The notes: a model not told the origin generated them from the letters alone. A stretch of DNA of 64,000 bases from Peribacillus asahii (GCF_003570725.1 NZ_QWVS01000013.1:102001-166000); one strand, 5' to 3'; positions 17,289 through 27,034 are shown, counted from the stretch's first letter. Translations and numbers: made by a program.

Positions 17289-18302
17289 TCATCCCTCCTC
17301 TATTTGTTTTTGCGTTGGTGTCAATGACTCATTAACGATGGGAACTTTCCTCTTTTTTGCTTGCGCTCTAGTCTTTAGACTGATGAAAGCCCCCACAATG
17401 CCCCGTGGATAAAAAATAATAATGAGCGTTAAAAGAGGTCCGAATATAAGCATGCGATATTCTTGTAAAAACTGTAGCTGTTGTGAAACCCAAACAATTA
17501 CAATCGCTCCGACAATTGGTCCGGAAATGGTACCAATCCCACCTACTAAAAGATACATAAGCAAATCAAACATTACAGACGTATAAGCAATTTCCGGACC
17601 AATAAACCGAATTACTGAGGCGTACAGGGCCCCAGACATCCCTGCAAAAAAAGTAGACAATACAAACGCAAGCAATTTATTTTTCATCGTTGAAACCCCA
17701 ATTGTTGTCGCTAACTGTTCACTATTTCGAATAGCAATAAATGTTCTTCCCGTTAAAGAATGAACAATTCTATAAATAATCAACAGGGAAAGAAGCATAA
17801 AAAACAACACTAAATAATATTGGGAATGTACACTATCAAAAGCAAGCGATCCTATATTCGCTGGTGTAGGAATGCCAATTAAGCCACGAACTCCGCCAGT
17901 TAGCCCTTCCCACTTATCAATGACCAAATAAATAATATAACCGACACATAATGTGTAAATCGCGAAAAAGTGTTCCTTTGTTCGTAAAGCAATTAAGCCA
18001 ACCAATAACCCGCTTAGCGAAGTAATCCCTAGTGTTAAAACAAAGGCGATCCAATAATTCATTTCAACCTTAACAGTCAGTAGACCTAGAGAATAAGCTC
18101 CAATAGCAAAGAAACCAGCATGTGCTAACGATAAATAGCCTGTATAGCCAGCAAGTATATTTAACCCAGATACAGCAATAACCCATATAAAAGCCGTTGT
18201 CATTAAGTATAGAAAATAGTCGTTTGGCACAACAGCTGGAAAGATAAGAGAAAGAAGGACAAAGAAAATGATACTATTTCTTTTGTTGAAGATTGAAGTC
18301 AT
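17289..18302 (-). CDS. ABC transporter permease, LivM type
   Basis: 337 residues, eight to ten hydrophobic helices, with the LivM landmarks LNILAGYTGYLSLAHAGFFAIGAY near residues 46-69 (split here only as a description) and GGIGTISGPIVGAI near 254. The C-terminus ends in a basic and polar tail of about 30 residues. Its start overlaps the LivH-type stop by four bases (ATGA), so the two permeases are translationally coupled and form the membrane channel. Confidence 0.9.
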   Translation of the reverse strand: MTSIFNKRNSIIFFVLLSLIFPAVVPNDYFLYLMTTAFIWVIAVSGLNILAGYTGYLSLAHAGFFAIGAYSLGLLTVKVEMNYWIAFVLTLGITSLSGLLVGLIALRTKEHFFAIYTLCVGYIIYLVIDKWEGLTGGVRGLIGIPTPANIGSLAFDSVHSQYYLVLFFMLLSLLIIYRIVHSLTGRTFIAIRNSEQLATTIGVSTMKNKLLAFVLSTFFAGMSGALYASVIRFIGPEIAYTSVMFDLLMYLLVGGIGTISGPIVGAIVIVWVSQQLQFLQEYRMLIFGPLLTLIIIFYPRGIVGAFISLKTRAQAKKRKVPIVNESLTPTQKQIEEG

Positions 18303-19165
18303 GTATGTCCCCCCTTAACAAATAATCCCGTTGGTTTGATTGTTAAAATCAGCACGAGAAGTATGAAGGCAATAATATCTTTATAATCATTCGAAATATA
18401 GGTTGCACCTAGGCTTTCACTAAATCCTAAAATATAGCCACCTAGAATGGCTCCAGGAATACTGCCCATGCCGCCCAAAATGATAATGACAAAAGCCTTT
18501 AAGATTACTAAGTGCCCCATACCCGGAAAAACAAGATTAATTGGTGAAGCCAGTGAGGAAGCAAGTGCTGCCAGCCCACCTGAAATAAGAAATGTCAGCA
18601 TCGCCACTTTTGTTGTATTGATCCCAACTAAATTCGCTCCTTCTCGATTTTGCGACATCGCAATAATCGTTGCTCCTGTGAACGTCTTTTTTAAGAACAA
18701 ATTTAGAGCAATCATAATAACGATTGCAGCGATAATAATTAACAAACGTTGCATTGTAAAGGTTAAGCCAAAAATCGAAACTACTTGGTTATATGGTGTA
18801 GGCATCGTTAAATAATCCCCACCCCATACTAATTGGGCAAAGGATTCAAGAAACAAGAGGATTCCGATTGCAGCGATTTTATCATGTAATGGAGGAGCGT
18901 TTCTTAGCGGATGAAACACAAACCGCTCCATTAACACACCAAGCAGACCTACAGCCACAACAGCAATGAGAATTGCTAACCAATAATGAAAGCCGAACTT
19001 CGTCATCATTGTAAAGGTCATATACCCGCCCATCATATATAAGGCCCCATGTGCAAAATTAGGAATGTGCAAAATACCATATACTAACGTTAAACCTAAT
19101 GCGACCAAACTGTAAACGCTTCCAATGGTTAGCCCATTAAATAACTGTTGTATAAGAATATCCAC
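18299..19165 (-). CDS. ABC transporter permease, LivH type
   Basis: 288 residues, about eight membrane helices. LTLVYGILHIPNFAHGALYM near 27 and GGMGSIPGAILGGYILG near 232 are family signatures. It starts at GTG with GGAGGAG seven bases upstream. It pairs with the LivM-type permease and directly follows the acyl-CoA ligase gene (29 bases), which ties the importer to CoA activation of the imported acid. Confidence 0.92.
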   Translation of the reverse strand: MDILIQQLFNGLTIGSVYSLVALGLTLVYGILHIPNFAHGALYMMGGYMTFTMMTKFGFHYWLAILIAVVAVGLLGVLMERFVFHPLRNAPPLHDKIAAIGILLFLESFAQLVWGGDYLTMPTPYNQVVSIFGLTFTMQRLLIIIAAIVIMIALNLFLKKTFTGATIIAMSQNREGANLVGINTTKVAMLTFLISGGLAALASSLASPINLVFPGMGHLVILKAFVIIILGGMGSIPGAILGGYILGFSESLGATYISNDYKDIIAFILLVLILTIKPTGLFVKGGHT

Positions 19166-19194
19166 TTGTTCTCCTCCTTTTCCCCATCATCTCA

Positions 19195-20871
19195 TTAAGC
19201 GTTTTCTAATTTCGACAACTCCTCTTCTTGAAGTTTTCTCCAAAGAATTTTGCCGCTGCTTGTAGTCGGAAAACTTTGCTTGAACTCAATAATTCGGGGA
19301 TATTTATACGCAGCCATATGCTCTTTTGCCCATTGTTTAATTTCCCCCTCACTAATTCTACCAACATATTCATCTTGTAAAATGACGAAAGCCTTCACCG
19401 TTTCTCCTCTTCTTGCATCCGGGACACCGACAACACATGCTTGTTTAACAGCTGGATGTTTATAAAGAAACGATTCAATTTCGGTCGGCCATACTTTATA
19501 GCCGGACGCATTAATCATTCGTTTTACACGATCAACAATGAAAAAGTACCCTTCCTCATCATAACGACCGATATCCCCTGTTCTAAAAAAGGACTTGCCA
19601 TCCAGTTCAATAAAAGCGTGTTTATTTTCTTCTTCACGGTTATAATAACCAGTCATAATTTGTGGTCCATGTGTAACGATTTCTCCTACTTCATTTGCAC
19701 CAAGCTCTTTCCCCGTCGCGGGATCGATAATTCTTGAATCCACATCGAAAGTTGGCACACCTAAACATTGGAGCTTTGGTCGATCTGGCGGATTAACATG
19801 TGTCTGGGCAATCGTTTCAGATAGTCCATACCCTTCTACAAATCGAATACCCGTTAACTCTAACAATTTTTGACCTATCGCTTCTGGTAAAGTTGCACCG
19901 CCACCTGAAATCGAGAGGAAAGAAGCTACATCTTCGGCCCTCAAATTTGGATTCGATAAAAAATCGACTAACATCGTACTAATCGTCACCCAATGCGTAC
20001 ATTTATACAATCGAATGAATTCAAGCGCATGCTCACGATCCCATCTCGTCATAATGACAATCGTACTTCCCGTATAAATAGGCGTATGCATACTTTGAAC
20101 CATTCCTGTTACGTGAAAGAGAGGAAGCGTCATTAAATGAACTGTATTGGGTGTTGGTCTGGAAAAATGAAATGAACCGAGAATATTGGCTTGAACCGTT
20201 TTATTCGGATGCATACACCCTTTTGGCAAACCTGTGGTGCCAGACGTATAAGGGATTACCGCTAAACTATTCGCATCTACTGTATGAGCAGTTGGTACAT
20301 AATTAGCTGCAATAGCATCCTGCCAGTAAACATGCTGACTTCCCTCAAAGCCTTTTCGCGGCTCTACTACTTCTTTTGGCAAACGAATCACTTCGTTAGC
20401 CGTAAGATAATCTGAATAAGCTGCAATAACAAGATTGTTTAATGTTGTAGATTGTAATAAAGGAGCTACTTGATCATAGAGTTCTTGACCGATGATAGCC
20501 GTTTGAATCTCACAGTCTTTTATATAAAATTCAAGCTCTGAAGCCGTTAACATAGGGTTAATCGGAACAACAACGGCATCTGCACGATTAATAGCATAGT
20601 ACGCAGCAATAAACTGAGGAGAATTTTGCATAAATAGCAATACTTTCTCACCCTTTTGCACTTCAAATGCCTGTTGTAAAAAGCCCGCTAGAGCAATTAC
20701 TTCATCATGCAATGTTTTATAGATTATGGTGTTTCCATAAAAAATTAACGCCGTTTTATCTGGATATCTTTTAGTAGTAACAGAGAGGTTATCGTACAGA
20801 GAAGTTTGCGGCAGGGTTAATGAGGTCGGAATTCTTGGCCAAAATTTGTAATGATTAGTAAGCATCTTCAT
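19195..20871 (-). CDS. AMP-dependent acyl-CoA synthetase (ANL superfamily)
   Basis: 558 residues. It activates a carboxylic acid with ATP and CoA through an acyl-adenylate. Motifs in order are YTSGTTGLPKG near 210 (phosphate loop), GYGLSETIAQTH near 347, FRTGDIGRYDEEGYFFIVDR near 434 and the catalytic lysine in SSGKILWRKL near the C-terminus. It resembles medium- or long-chain acyl-CoA and aryl-CoA ligases. It lies between the thioesterase gene and the importer permeases, so it probably activates the imported acid. Chain-length preference cannot be read from sequence. Confidence 0.92.
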   Translation of the reverse strand: MKMLTNHYKFWPRIPTSLTLPQTSLYDNLSVTTKRYPDKTALIFYGNTIIYKTLHDEVIALAGFLQQAFEVQKGEKVLLFMQNSPQFIAAYYAINRADAVVVPINPMLTASELEFYIKDCEIQTAIIGQELYDQVAPLLQSTTLNNLVIAAYSDYLTANEVIRLPKEVVEPRKGFEGSQHVYWQDAIAANYVPTAHTVDANSLAVIPYTSGTTGLPKGCMHPNKTVQANILGSFHFSRPTPNTVHLMTLPLFHVTGMVQSMHTPIYTGSTIVIMTRWDREHALEFIRLYKCTHWVTISTMLVDFLSNPNLRAEDVASFLSISGGGATLPEAIGQKLLELTGIRFVEGYGLSETIAQTHVNPPDRPKLQCLGVPTFDVDSRIIDPATGKELGANEVGEIVTHGPQIMTGYYNREEENKHAFIELDGKSFFRTGDIGRYDEEGYFFIVDRVKRMINASGYKVWPTEIESFLYKHPAVKQACVVGVPDARRGETVKAFVILQDEYVGRISEGEIKQWAKEHMAAYKYPRIIEFKQSFPTTSSGKILWRKLQEEELSKLENA

Positions 20872-20939
20872 CGCTCCCTTTTCATGAAATGATGCAGCAA
20901 ATCTAAAGAAAGAACCCCTATATAGTATATTCCATATCG

Positions 20940-21368
20940 TTACGTGCCCGGATTAATAAACTGATTATTAGATTCATATCGTTTAAGCCCCTCATATAAC
21001 GCATCGGGTATGGCTACAGATTGTTTATTTTGATGATTAAAACAGAAGACAACTGATTGTGCCTTCGCAACGAGACTTCCGGTCGCTCGATCAATGATTT
21101 GATGCTGCAGTGTATAGCTTTTCGTCCCAATTTTACTGACAGTTGTCTCAACCTGTAATATTTGGCCAAAGAATACCTCTTGTAAAAAATCACAATAACA
21201 AGAGGCTAAAACAAAACTCATCTGCTGTTCACCGCTACCAAAGCCTACTGCATCAAAAAACTGTGACCTCGCATCATCTAGGTAAATATAATAACTCGTA
21301 TTACTCACATGTCCAGAAGCATTCGTCTCGGACATGCGAATATGAATATCGATAATATGTGAATTCAT
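20940..21368 (-). CDS. Acyl-CoA thioesterase, 4HBT hot-dog family
   Basis: 142 residues with a single hot-dog fold: RMSETNASGHVSNTSYYIYLDDARSQFFD, where Asn and the DD near residues 30-32 mark the 4-hydroxybenzoyl-CoA-thioesterase-like class, and later strands SKIGTKSYTLQHQI and ATGSLVAKAQSVV. It would release CoA from acyl-CoA intermediates and recycle CoA. GGAGGTG precedes the ATG. It lies between the TetR gene and the ligase gene in the same direction. Confidence 0.82.
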   Translation of the reverse strand: MNSHIIDIHIRMSETNASGHVSNTSYYIYLDDARSQFFDAVGFGSGEQQMSFVLASCYCDFLQEVFFGQILQVETTVSKIGTKSYTLQHQIIDRATGSLVAKAQSVVFCFNHQNKQSVAIPDALYEGLKRYESNNQFINPGT

Positions 21369-21402
21369 AAAAACCTCACCTCCTTACTAAGGAAATCTCT
21401 AT

Positions 21403-21966
21403 TTACCGTTTAATGCCGTTTAAGATGACATCTAAATAAAGTTTCGCTAATTCTTCAACAGATACTTCACCTTCAGGATTATACCAATAGTAACCCCAAT
21501 TCGTGATTCCCAGCATACCTAGAGTGATTAAATTCGGATGTACATTTTCTTTAAATTCCCCATTCTTCATGCCATCTTCCAAAATTTTCTGATAATTCAG
21601 ACGGAAGCGATCGCGCATTTGTTTAATTTCTTCTATATGCTCCTCCTTGATATTTCTTATTTCTCGAAAAAAGATACGCGCTTCATTTCGTTCTCTTTCA
21701 ATTCGATCAATGAGCATATAGATAATATCATGTAACTTCTCTGTATTTGTTTTCGTTGGATGATAAATGATTTCTTCTTGATGCTGTACCAGATTTTCAA
21801 TATAAGCTAAGCAAATAGCTTTTAATAATTCTTCTTTACTAGAATAATAATAATAGAATGTTCCCTTCGTTACACCGAGTGAATCAACGATATCTTGAAT
21901 AGAGGTTTCTCGATACCCTTTTTGATCAAAAAGAGTGAGGCTTGTTCGAAGTATTTTATCTCTCAT
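21403..21966 (-). CDS. TetR/AcrR-family transcriptional regulator of the catabolic island
   Basis: 187 residues. The N-terminal helix-turn-helix (YRETSIQDIVDSLGVTKGTFYYYYSSKEEL, residues about 19-48) is typical of TetR repressors; the C-terminal part binds the ligand, for FadR-like members an acyl-CoA. ATG at 21966 has AGAGG upstream; ATGs at 21972 and 21984 are also in frame. It lies inside the gene set it probably controls, between thiolase and thioesterase. Two matching palindromes at 25274 and 30144 are likely operators, and a shared half-site TAACATAC (22007-22014) lies over its own promoter. Confidence 0.88.
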   Translation of the reverse strand: MRDKILRTSLTLFDQKGYRETSIQDIVDSLGVTKGTFYYYYSSKEELLKAICLAYIENLVQHQEEIIYHPTKTNTEKLHDIIYMLIDRIERERNEARIFFREIRNIKEEHIEEIKQMRDRFRLNYQKILEDGMKNGEFKENVHPNLITLGMLGITNWGYYWYNPEGEVSVEELAKLYLDVILNGIKR

Positions 21967-22058
21967 ACACATTTGTCCTCTCATTTAGCAGAATTTTCTA
22001 CCATTATAACATACAAATATAAGGTTCTACCTTCTACTAAATAACGTACGAACTCATG

Positions 22059-23228
22059 CTATTCTCTTTCAATAATCGTCGCAATCCCCTGACCGCCGCC
22101 AATACATGCTGTAATTAATGCATACTTTCCTTGGCTTCTCCTTAATTCATAGATAGCCTTAGTTGCTAGAATAGCTCCTGTTGCTCCTAATGGATGACCG
22201 TGGGCAATCGCTCCTCCATTAACATTGACTTTCTCCGGGTTCATCTGAAGCTCTCGATCACAGGCAATAACTTGCGCTGCAAACGCCTCATTAATTTCGA
22301 TTAAATCGATATCATCTAGTGCTAATCTTGATTTTTCAAGTACTTTTTTTGTAGCTGGAACAGGACCAATTCCCATAATATTCGGATCCACGCCTGCTAC
22401 AGCATATTCCCGAATCGTTGCAAGCAGGTTAAGACCTAATTGTTCAGCTTTTTCTCGAGACATGATAACAAGCGCTGAAGCCGCATCATTTAAACCTGAA
22501 CTACTTCCGGCTGTGACCGAACCACCCTCAAGAAAAGCGGGAGGAAGTTTTGCTAAAGCGTCTAGTGTCGTTTGCGGTCTTGGATGTTCATCACGATTAA
22601 AAATAATCGGCTCTCCCTTTCTATTCGGAATCTCAATGGCCACAATTTGCTCATCAAAGCGTCCTTCCTGCATAGCTACTGCCATTCGTTGCTGACTACG
22701 AAAAGAAAAGGCGTCTTGTTCTTCTCTCGTAATCTCGTATTTCTTCACAAGATTTTCAGCTGTAATACCCATAGGCGGATCTCCTATCTCTTTCGGTGAA
22801 AGCTGTGATTTACGAAAAGCAGGCGGAGCAGAACTATAGGCCTTTGTTGGTCGATTCATCAAGTATGGAGCTTGGCTCATGCTTTCTGTACCACCAGCGA
22901 TATAAATATCCCCATCTCCTGCACGAATCGCTTGCGCTGCTAAATTAATGGCATTAATACCGGAGCCACACTGGCGATCAACTGTAATACCTGGTAGTTC
23001 AAGCGAAAGCCCAGCTTGCAAAGCCGTTAGTCGTGCAATATTCCCTCCACCGCTCAATACATTTCCCAAAATGACATCATCAATCATATCTGGAGTAATA
23101 TTCGCTCGTTTAATCGCTTCTTTCAGTACCTCTGCCCCAAAAACATGGGCTGGAACCGTTGCAAGCGCACCTCCTTGACGACCAATAGCTGTACGGACAG
23201 CTGATACAATAACCGCATCTCTCTTCAT
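22059..23228 (-). CDS. Acetyl-CoA C-acyltransferase (thiolase)
   Basis: 389 residues, full-length thiolase. The acyl-accepting cysteine is in DRQCGSGINAIN near residue 88; NEAFAAQ near 345, GGAIAHGHPLGATGA near 350 and the second catalytic cysteine in CIGGGQG near 380 complete the active site. It cleaves 3-ketoacyl-CoA to acetyl-CoA and a shortened acyl-CoA, the last step of beta-oxidation. ATG at 23228 with GGAGGAGGG upstream is chosen; a longer frame from 23267 would overlap the preceding dehydrogenase and lacks a binding site. Confidence 0.93.
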   Translation of the reverse strand: MKRDAVIVSAVRTAIGRQGGALATVPAHVFGAEVLKEAIKRANITPDMIDDVILGNVLSGGGNIARLTALQAGLSLELPGITVDRQCGSGINAINLAAQAIRAGDGDIYIAGGTESMSQAPYLMNRPTKAYSSAPPAFRKSQLSPKEIGDPPMGITAENLVKKYEITREEQDAFSFRSQQRMAVAMQEGRFDEQIVAIEIPNRKGEPIIFNRDEHPRPQTTLDALAKLPPAFLEGGSVTAGSSSGLNDAASALVIMSREKAEQLGLNLLATIREYAVAGVDPNIMGIGPVPATKKVLEKSRLALDDIDLIEINEAFAAQVIACDRELQMNPEKVNVNGGAIAHGHPLGATGAILATKAIYELRRSQGKYALITACIGGGQGIATIIERE

Positions 23229-23244
23229 TTTTTCCCTCCTCCTT

Positions 23245-24018
23245 TTAGGTAGCATTTGTACCGCCATCTACGACAAGAATTTCACCAGTAATAAAATCAG
23301 AAGCCTTAGAAGCTAGAAATACAACGGCTCCTTTTAAATCATTTTCTGTACCAAATTTTCGAAGTGGTGTTCCTTCTAAAAATTGTTCGGAGCCCTTTTC
23401 CATCGTTACTTTAGACATTTGCGTTGGAAAAAATCCTGGTGCAATAGCATTTACATAAATCCCACGCGGTCCCCATTTTACTGCTAAATCTTTCGTAAAT
23501 GTAATGACGGCACCTTTACTAGAATTATAGCCAATCGTATCCATCAACTTTGGATTGCTTCCTTTTAGTCCAGCTACAGAAGCGATATTAATAATCTTTC
23601 CATATTGTTGCTCTAACATCACTTTCCCAACGGCTTGTGACATTAAGAATGTTCCGGTAACATTTGTATTCATTACTTTTTGCCAAGCAGAAAGCGGCAT
23701 TTCTTCCACGGGAGCTCCCCACGTTGCCCCGCTATTATTGACTAAAATGTCAATTCGGCCAAACTTCTCAAGCGTTTTTGCAACAAGATTTTCAATGTCT
23801 TCAGGATTTGTAATATCACATTTCAACGCTAGTGATTCTACCCCCATTTTTTTCAATTGTTCACTTACTTCCATACAGGCAGCTTCTTTTCGTGAACAAA
23901 CAACAACATTTGCTCCTGCCTCAGCAAAACCTTCTGCTATTTGCTTTCCGAGTCCACGACCACCACCAGTTACGACCGCTACTTGTCCTGTTAAATCAAA
24001 CAATTCTTTTACATGCAT
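23245..24018 (-). CDS. Short-chain dehydrogenase/reductase
   Basis: 257 residues. The NAD(P)-binding TGGGRGLGKQIA near 17, NNSGATWG near 92 and the catalytic Ser-Tyr-Lys set (IASVAGLKG, then YNSSKGAV near 159) define a classical SDR. The C-terminal GEILVVDGG is also typical. It probably oxidises a 3- or 4-hydroxyacyl-CoA. It sits between the ACAD11-like dehydrogenase (18 bases) and thiolase (16 bases) in one operon. An aspartate or arginine choosing NAD or NADP is not clear to me. Confidence 0.88.
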   Translation of the reverse strand: MHVKELFDLTGQVAVVTGGGRGLGKQIAEGFAEAGANVVVCSRKEAACMEVSEQLKKMGVESLALKCDITNPEDIENLVAKTLEKFGRIDILVNNSGATWGAPVEEMPLSAWQKVMNTNVTGTFLMSQAVGKVMLEQQYGKIINIASVAGLKGSNPKLMDTIGYNSSKGAVITFTKDLAVKWGPRGIYVNAIAPGFFPTQMSKVTMEKGSEQFLEGTPLRKFGTENDLKGAVVFLASKASDFITGEILVVDGGTNAT

Positions 24019-24036
24019 CTTTCGTTCCCCCTTTAT

Positions 24037-25245
24037 TTAACGGTATTTTTGCAGTTCGTATTTGGCTATAGCTCTACGATGAACTTCATCTGGACCATCT
24101 GCTAATCGTAATGTTCGAATATTGGCGTAGCTTGCTGCTAAAGTGAAATCATCGCTTACACCAGCACCACCTAGTGCTTGAATTGCACGATCAATTACCT
24201 TTAAAGCCATGTTCGGAGCGACGACTTTAATCATTGCAATTTCTGCTTTGGCCTCTTTGTTTCCAACTGTATCCATCATATAAGCCGCTTTTAATGTAAG
24301 CAGTCTCGCTTGTTCAATTTCAATCCTGGATTCAGCAATCCACTCTTGAATAACACCTTGCTCAGCTAGTTTCTTACCAAAAGCCTGTCGATTTTCTACT
24401 CGTTTACATAGTTCTTCTAACGCTCTTTCCGCAGCACCAATTATCCGCATACAATGATGAATCCGGCCAGGTCCTAATCGACCTTGAGCAATGGCAAATC
24501 CTTTCCCCTCATCCCAGATTATATTAGAGGCAGGCACCCTTACATTTTTATACTCAATTTCTGCATGACCATGTGGAGCATGATCATAACCGAAAACAGG
24601 TAACATTCGTTTAATCGTTACTCCCTCTGTATCTAAAGGTACAAGAATCATTGACTGCTGCTCATATTTATTCGCTTTTGTATCACTTTTCCCCATAACA
24701 ATCGCAATTTTACAGCGCGAATCTCCTGCACCCGATGACCACCATTTTGTTCCGTTAATGACATATTCATCACCCTCACGAACAATACTCGTGCGAATAT
24801 TCGTCGCATCTGAGGAAGCGACATCAGGCTCTGTCATCGAAAAACAAGAACGAATTTCCCCATTTAATAAGGGATGAAGCCATTGTTGCTTCTGTTCTTC
24901 TGTTCCATAGCGGACGAGCACTTCCATATTTCCTGTATCAGGGGCCGCACAATTAAACACTTCAGGCCCAATGCTAGAGCGACCCATTATTTCACAAAGA
25001 GGGGCATATTCCAAATTCGTTAATCCTGCCCCATATTCACTGTCAGGTAGAAATAAATTCCATAAGCCTTGATCTTTTGCTTTTTGTTTTAGCTCTTCCA
25101 TAATCGGGGGCGTTTTAGCAAAACGATTATGCGGATCTAATTGCTCCTTATATAATCGTTCATTGGGATACACATAATCGTCCATAAAACGCAATAGTTT
25201 TTGTTCGTATTGCTTCACCTTATCTGAATATGTGAAATTCATCAT
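24037..25245 (-). CDS. Acyl-CoA dehydrogenase, ACAD10/ACAD11-like
   Basis: 402 residues, the three-domain FAD flavoprotein fold. [14 protein letters not shown] near 136, [15 protein letters not shown] near 164, [22 protein letters not shown] near 253 and [15 protein letters not shown] at the C-terminus are strikingly like animal ACAD11 rather than ordinary short- or medium-chain enzymes. ACAD10/11 act on 4-phosphohydroxyacyl-CoA made by their fused kinase; here the kinase is a separate gene at 29033. It is the first gene of its operon, just behind a TetR-type operator. ATG at 25245 has AAAGGG seven bases upstream; GTG at 25251 is less likely. Confidence 0.9.
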   Translation of the reverse strand: MMNFTYSDKVKQYEQKLLRFMDDYVYPNERLYKEQLDPHNRFAKTPPIMEELKQKAKDQGLWNLFLPDSEYGAGLTNLEYAPLCEIMGRSSIGPEVFNCAAPDTGNMEVLVRYGTEEQKQQWLHPLLNGEIRSCFSMTEPDVASSDATNIRTSIVREGDEYVINGTKWWSSGAGDSRCKIAIVMGKSDTKANKYEQQSMILVPLDTEGVTIKRMLPVFGYDHAPHGHAEIEYKNVRVPASNIIWDEGKGFAIAQGRLGPGRIHHCMRIIGAAERALEELCKRVENRQAFGKKLAEQGVIQEWIAESRIEIEQARLLTLKAAYMMDTVGNKEAKAEIAMIKVVAPNMALKVIDRAIQALGGAGVSDDFTLAASYANIRTLRLADGPDEVHRRAIAKYELQKYR

Positions 25246-25273
25246 AAACACACCCTTTTATGATTTTTAATTA

Positions 25274-25295
25274 ATACTAACTAGTCAGTATGTTA
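25274..25295. promoter_or_regulatory. TetR-type operator 1
   Basis: ATACTAACTAGTCAGTAT (25274-25291) is an 18-bp palindrome with a single mismatched pair, extended by GTTA. It lies about 30 bases upstream of the ACAD11-like gene. The same 20-base pattern with four changes recurs at 30144-30163 in front of the kinase operon, so one regulator, probably the TetR protein at 21403, controls both. Confidence 0.75.
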
Positions 25296-25361
25296 GTTCA
25301 GGTTTTATTTCAATTGACTAGTCTTATGCTTATCTATCTGTCTATAATCTATTATGTAATG

Positions 25362-25394
25362 GTGATGGTTCTTTGTTAGGGAACCATCACTTTT
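25362..25394. terminator. Hairpin behind the kinase-to-MaoC operon
   Basis: GTGATGGTTC (25362-25371) pairs perfectly with GAACCATCAC (25381-25390). TTTT follows on the plus strand, but the minus strand lacks a T-run, so termination of the minus-strand operon here would be weak. Confidence 0.5.
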
Positions 25395-25405
25395 GTATCC
25401 GTTTA

Positions 25406-25810
25406 TCATTCATAAAGAGAATACATCACGTCTCCCGCTATCACATCTTCTCCACGTTGATTGACAGCTCTAACTTGAAAACGCAATGCTTGTGGTGATT
25501 TTTCAGCTAACGTAGCCTGTAAGCGAATCACATCATGTAGAAATACCATACCTTTAAATCGTATCGAGAAAGTTTCAATAAACCCTTCCTCATAATATGA
25601 GGTGAATAACTTGGATAAGTTCCCCATTGTCCACATACCGTGAGCAATGACCCCTGGTAACCCCGTCGCTTTTGCTTCTTCATCAATCGTATGAATCGGA
25701 TTGTAATCCCCAGAAGCTCCTGCATATTTAATTAAAGCTAACCGTGATACAGGCTCTAATTGGATATCGACTAACGTTTCCCCGACTTCTAATTGTTGAA
25801 GTACCGTCAT
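25406..25810 (-). CDS. MaoC-family dehydratase, catalytic hot-dog half
   Basis: 134 residues, one hot-dog fold with the hydratase-2 signature YAGASGDYNPIHTIDEEA near 29-46, where Asp and His are the catalytic pair, and GVIAHGMWTMG near 53. It would hydrate or dehydrate an enoyl-CoA, or an acyl-ACP. Its ATG overlaps the stop of the preceding MaoC-type gene by four bases. The two encode the N- and C-terminal halves of a double hot-dog protein, which probably form a heterodimer. Confidence 0.85.
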   Translation of the reverse strand: MTVLQQLEVGETLVDIQLEPVSRLALIKYAGASGDYNPIHTIDEEAKATGLPGVIAHGMWTMGNLSKLFTSYYEEGFIETFSIRFKGMVFLHDVIRLQATLAEKSPQALRFQVRAVNQRGEDVIAGDVMYSLYE

Positions 25811-26256
25811 ACAGAAATCTCCTTTCGAACCGTTTCTGTAATAATAACCACTTGCTTAGCTTTAAAGAGAAATTCACCATTGCGGTCTTCACCGGTATTG
25901 TGTAACACTAAAAAGCCCATTTTTCCGTTTTTCCCAGATTTCTCGTAATAATCCGTAATCTCTGTATAGCAATATACTTCTTCCTCTACTAATAACGGAC
26001 GTTTGAACGTATATGTTTGTTCACCATGAATTAATCCTTTTGCTGGAAGGTTCAATCCATCAATCGTTCCATAGTCGAACACTCGTGAAAAAGTGGGCGG
26101 GGCAATATTTTGTTTATACCTAGATTTTCTTCCTGTTTCCTCATCTATATAAATAGGATGAAGATCTCCAATCGCAGCAGCAAACTTCTTGACCGCTCCT
26201 CTTTCAACCCGGTTTTTCACTTTATCCGAGCGTGCACCAATAAATGATTGAAACAT
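25807..26256 (-). CDS. MaoC-family N-terminal hot-dog protein (FAS1-type dehydratase half)
   Basis: 149 residues, FAS1-like dehydratase half with VKKFAAAIGDLHPIYIDEE near 24 and FDYGTIDGLNLPAKGLIHGEQ near 63. In actinobacterial and Bacillus systems this half binds the acyl chain while the partner carries the catalytic pair. The ATGA overlap with the next gene supports a fixed-ratio complex. Confidence 0.82.
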   Translation of the reverse strand: MFQSFIGARSDKVKNRVERGAVKKFAAAIGDLHPIYIDEETGRKSRYKQNIAPPTFSRVFDYGTIDGLNLPAKGLIHGEQTYTFKRPLLVEEEVYCYTEITDYYEKSGKNGKMGFLVLHNTGEDRNGEFLFKAKQVVIITETVRKEISV

Positions 26257-26269
26257 CTATATCCCTCCC

Positions 26270-27034
26270 TTATGTTTTTGGTCCCCCAGCTACATAAATC
26301 ACTTGGCCATTCACAAAAGAGGATTTTTCATCTGCAAAGAAAGCGACAGCGTTAGCAATATCAGCTGGTCGGCCACTTCGACCAACCGGAATATTAGCCA
26401 CACTTGCTGAAACGAGTTCATCAAAGGAAATACCAATCCGTCTTGCGGTTTCTTTCGTCATATCTGACTCAATAAAACCAGGTGCAACAGCATTGGCAGT
26501 AATTCCGAATTTACCCAATTCGATTGCTAACGTTTTTGTAAATCCTTGTAAACCCGCTTTTGCCGTTGCATAGTTTGCTTGTCCACGATTACCAAGTGCA
26601 GAAGTAGAAGAAATATTAATAATTCGACCATATTTATTTTGAACCATATACTCTTGAACAGCCTGAGTCGCATTAAATGCGCCTTTTAAATGAACATCCA
26701 TAACGGTTTGCCAATCAGAATCAGTCATTTTAAATAATAGATTGTCGCGAATAACACCCGCATTATTCACTAAAATATCAACTGAACCATACAAGTCATA
26801 TACTTCTTTGACAGCCGCTTTTACTTGCTCTGAATCTACGACACTCGCAACCTTTGCATAAATCGTATAGCCTTTTTCTTTGAACTCATTCGCAGTGGAT
26901 ACTAACGCCTCTTCATTCACATCAATGACAGCTACAATTGCCCCTTCTTCAGCAAATTGCTCAAGCACTGCTTTCCCAATTCCCCTGCTGCCTCCTGTAA
27001 TAAAAGCGACTTTCCCTTCAAAACGTTTATTCAT
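26270..27034 (-). CDS. Short-chain dehydrogenase, FabG-like (3-oxoacyl reductase type)
   Basis: 254 residues. TGGSRGIGKAV near 14, NNAGVIRDNLLFKM near 90 (the NNAGxxRD form of FabG), ISSTSALGNRGQANYATAKAG near 141 with the Ser-Tyr-Lys triad, and PVGRSGRPADIANAVAFF near 213 all fit a FabG-like enzyme. In a degradation operon it more likely oxidises a hydroxyacyl-CoA than makes fatty acids. It lies between the MaoC pair (13 bases) and the second acyl-CoA dehydrogenase (20 bases). Confidence 0.9.
   Translation of the reverse strand: MNKRFEGKVAFITGGSRGIGKAVLEQFAEEGAIVAVIDVNEEALVSTANEFKEKGYTIYAKVASVVDSEQVKAAVKEVYDLYGSVDILVNNAGVIRDNLLFKMTDSDWQTVMDVHLKGAFNATQAVQEYMVQNKYGRIINISSTSALGNRGQANYATAKAGLQGFTKTLAIELGKFGITANAVAPGFIESDMTKETARRIGISFDELVSASVANIPVGRSGRPADIANAVAFFADEKSSFVNGQVIYVAGGPKT

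Noticed and set aside
18447..18815. Plus-strand frame of 122 codons opposite the LivH-type gene
   Set aside because: Antisense shadow of a membrane gene with no ribosome site.
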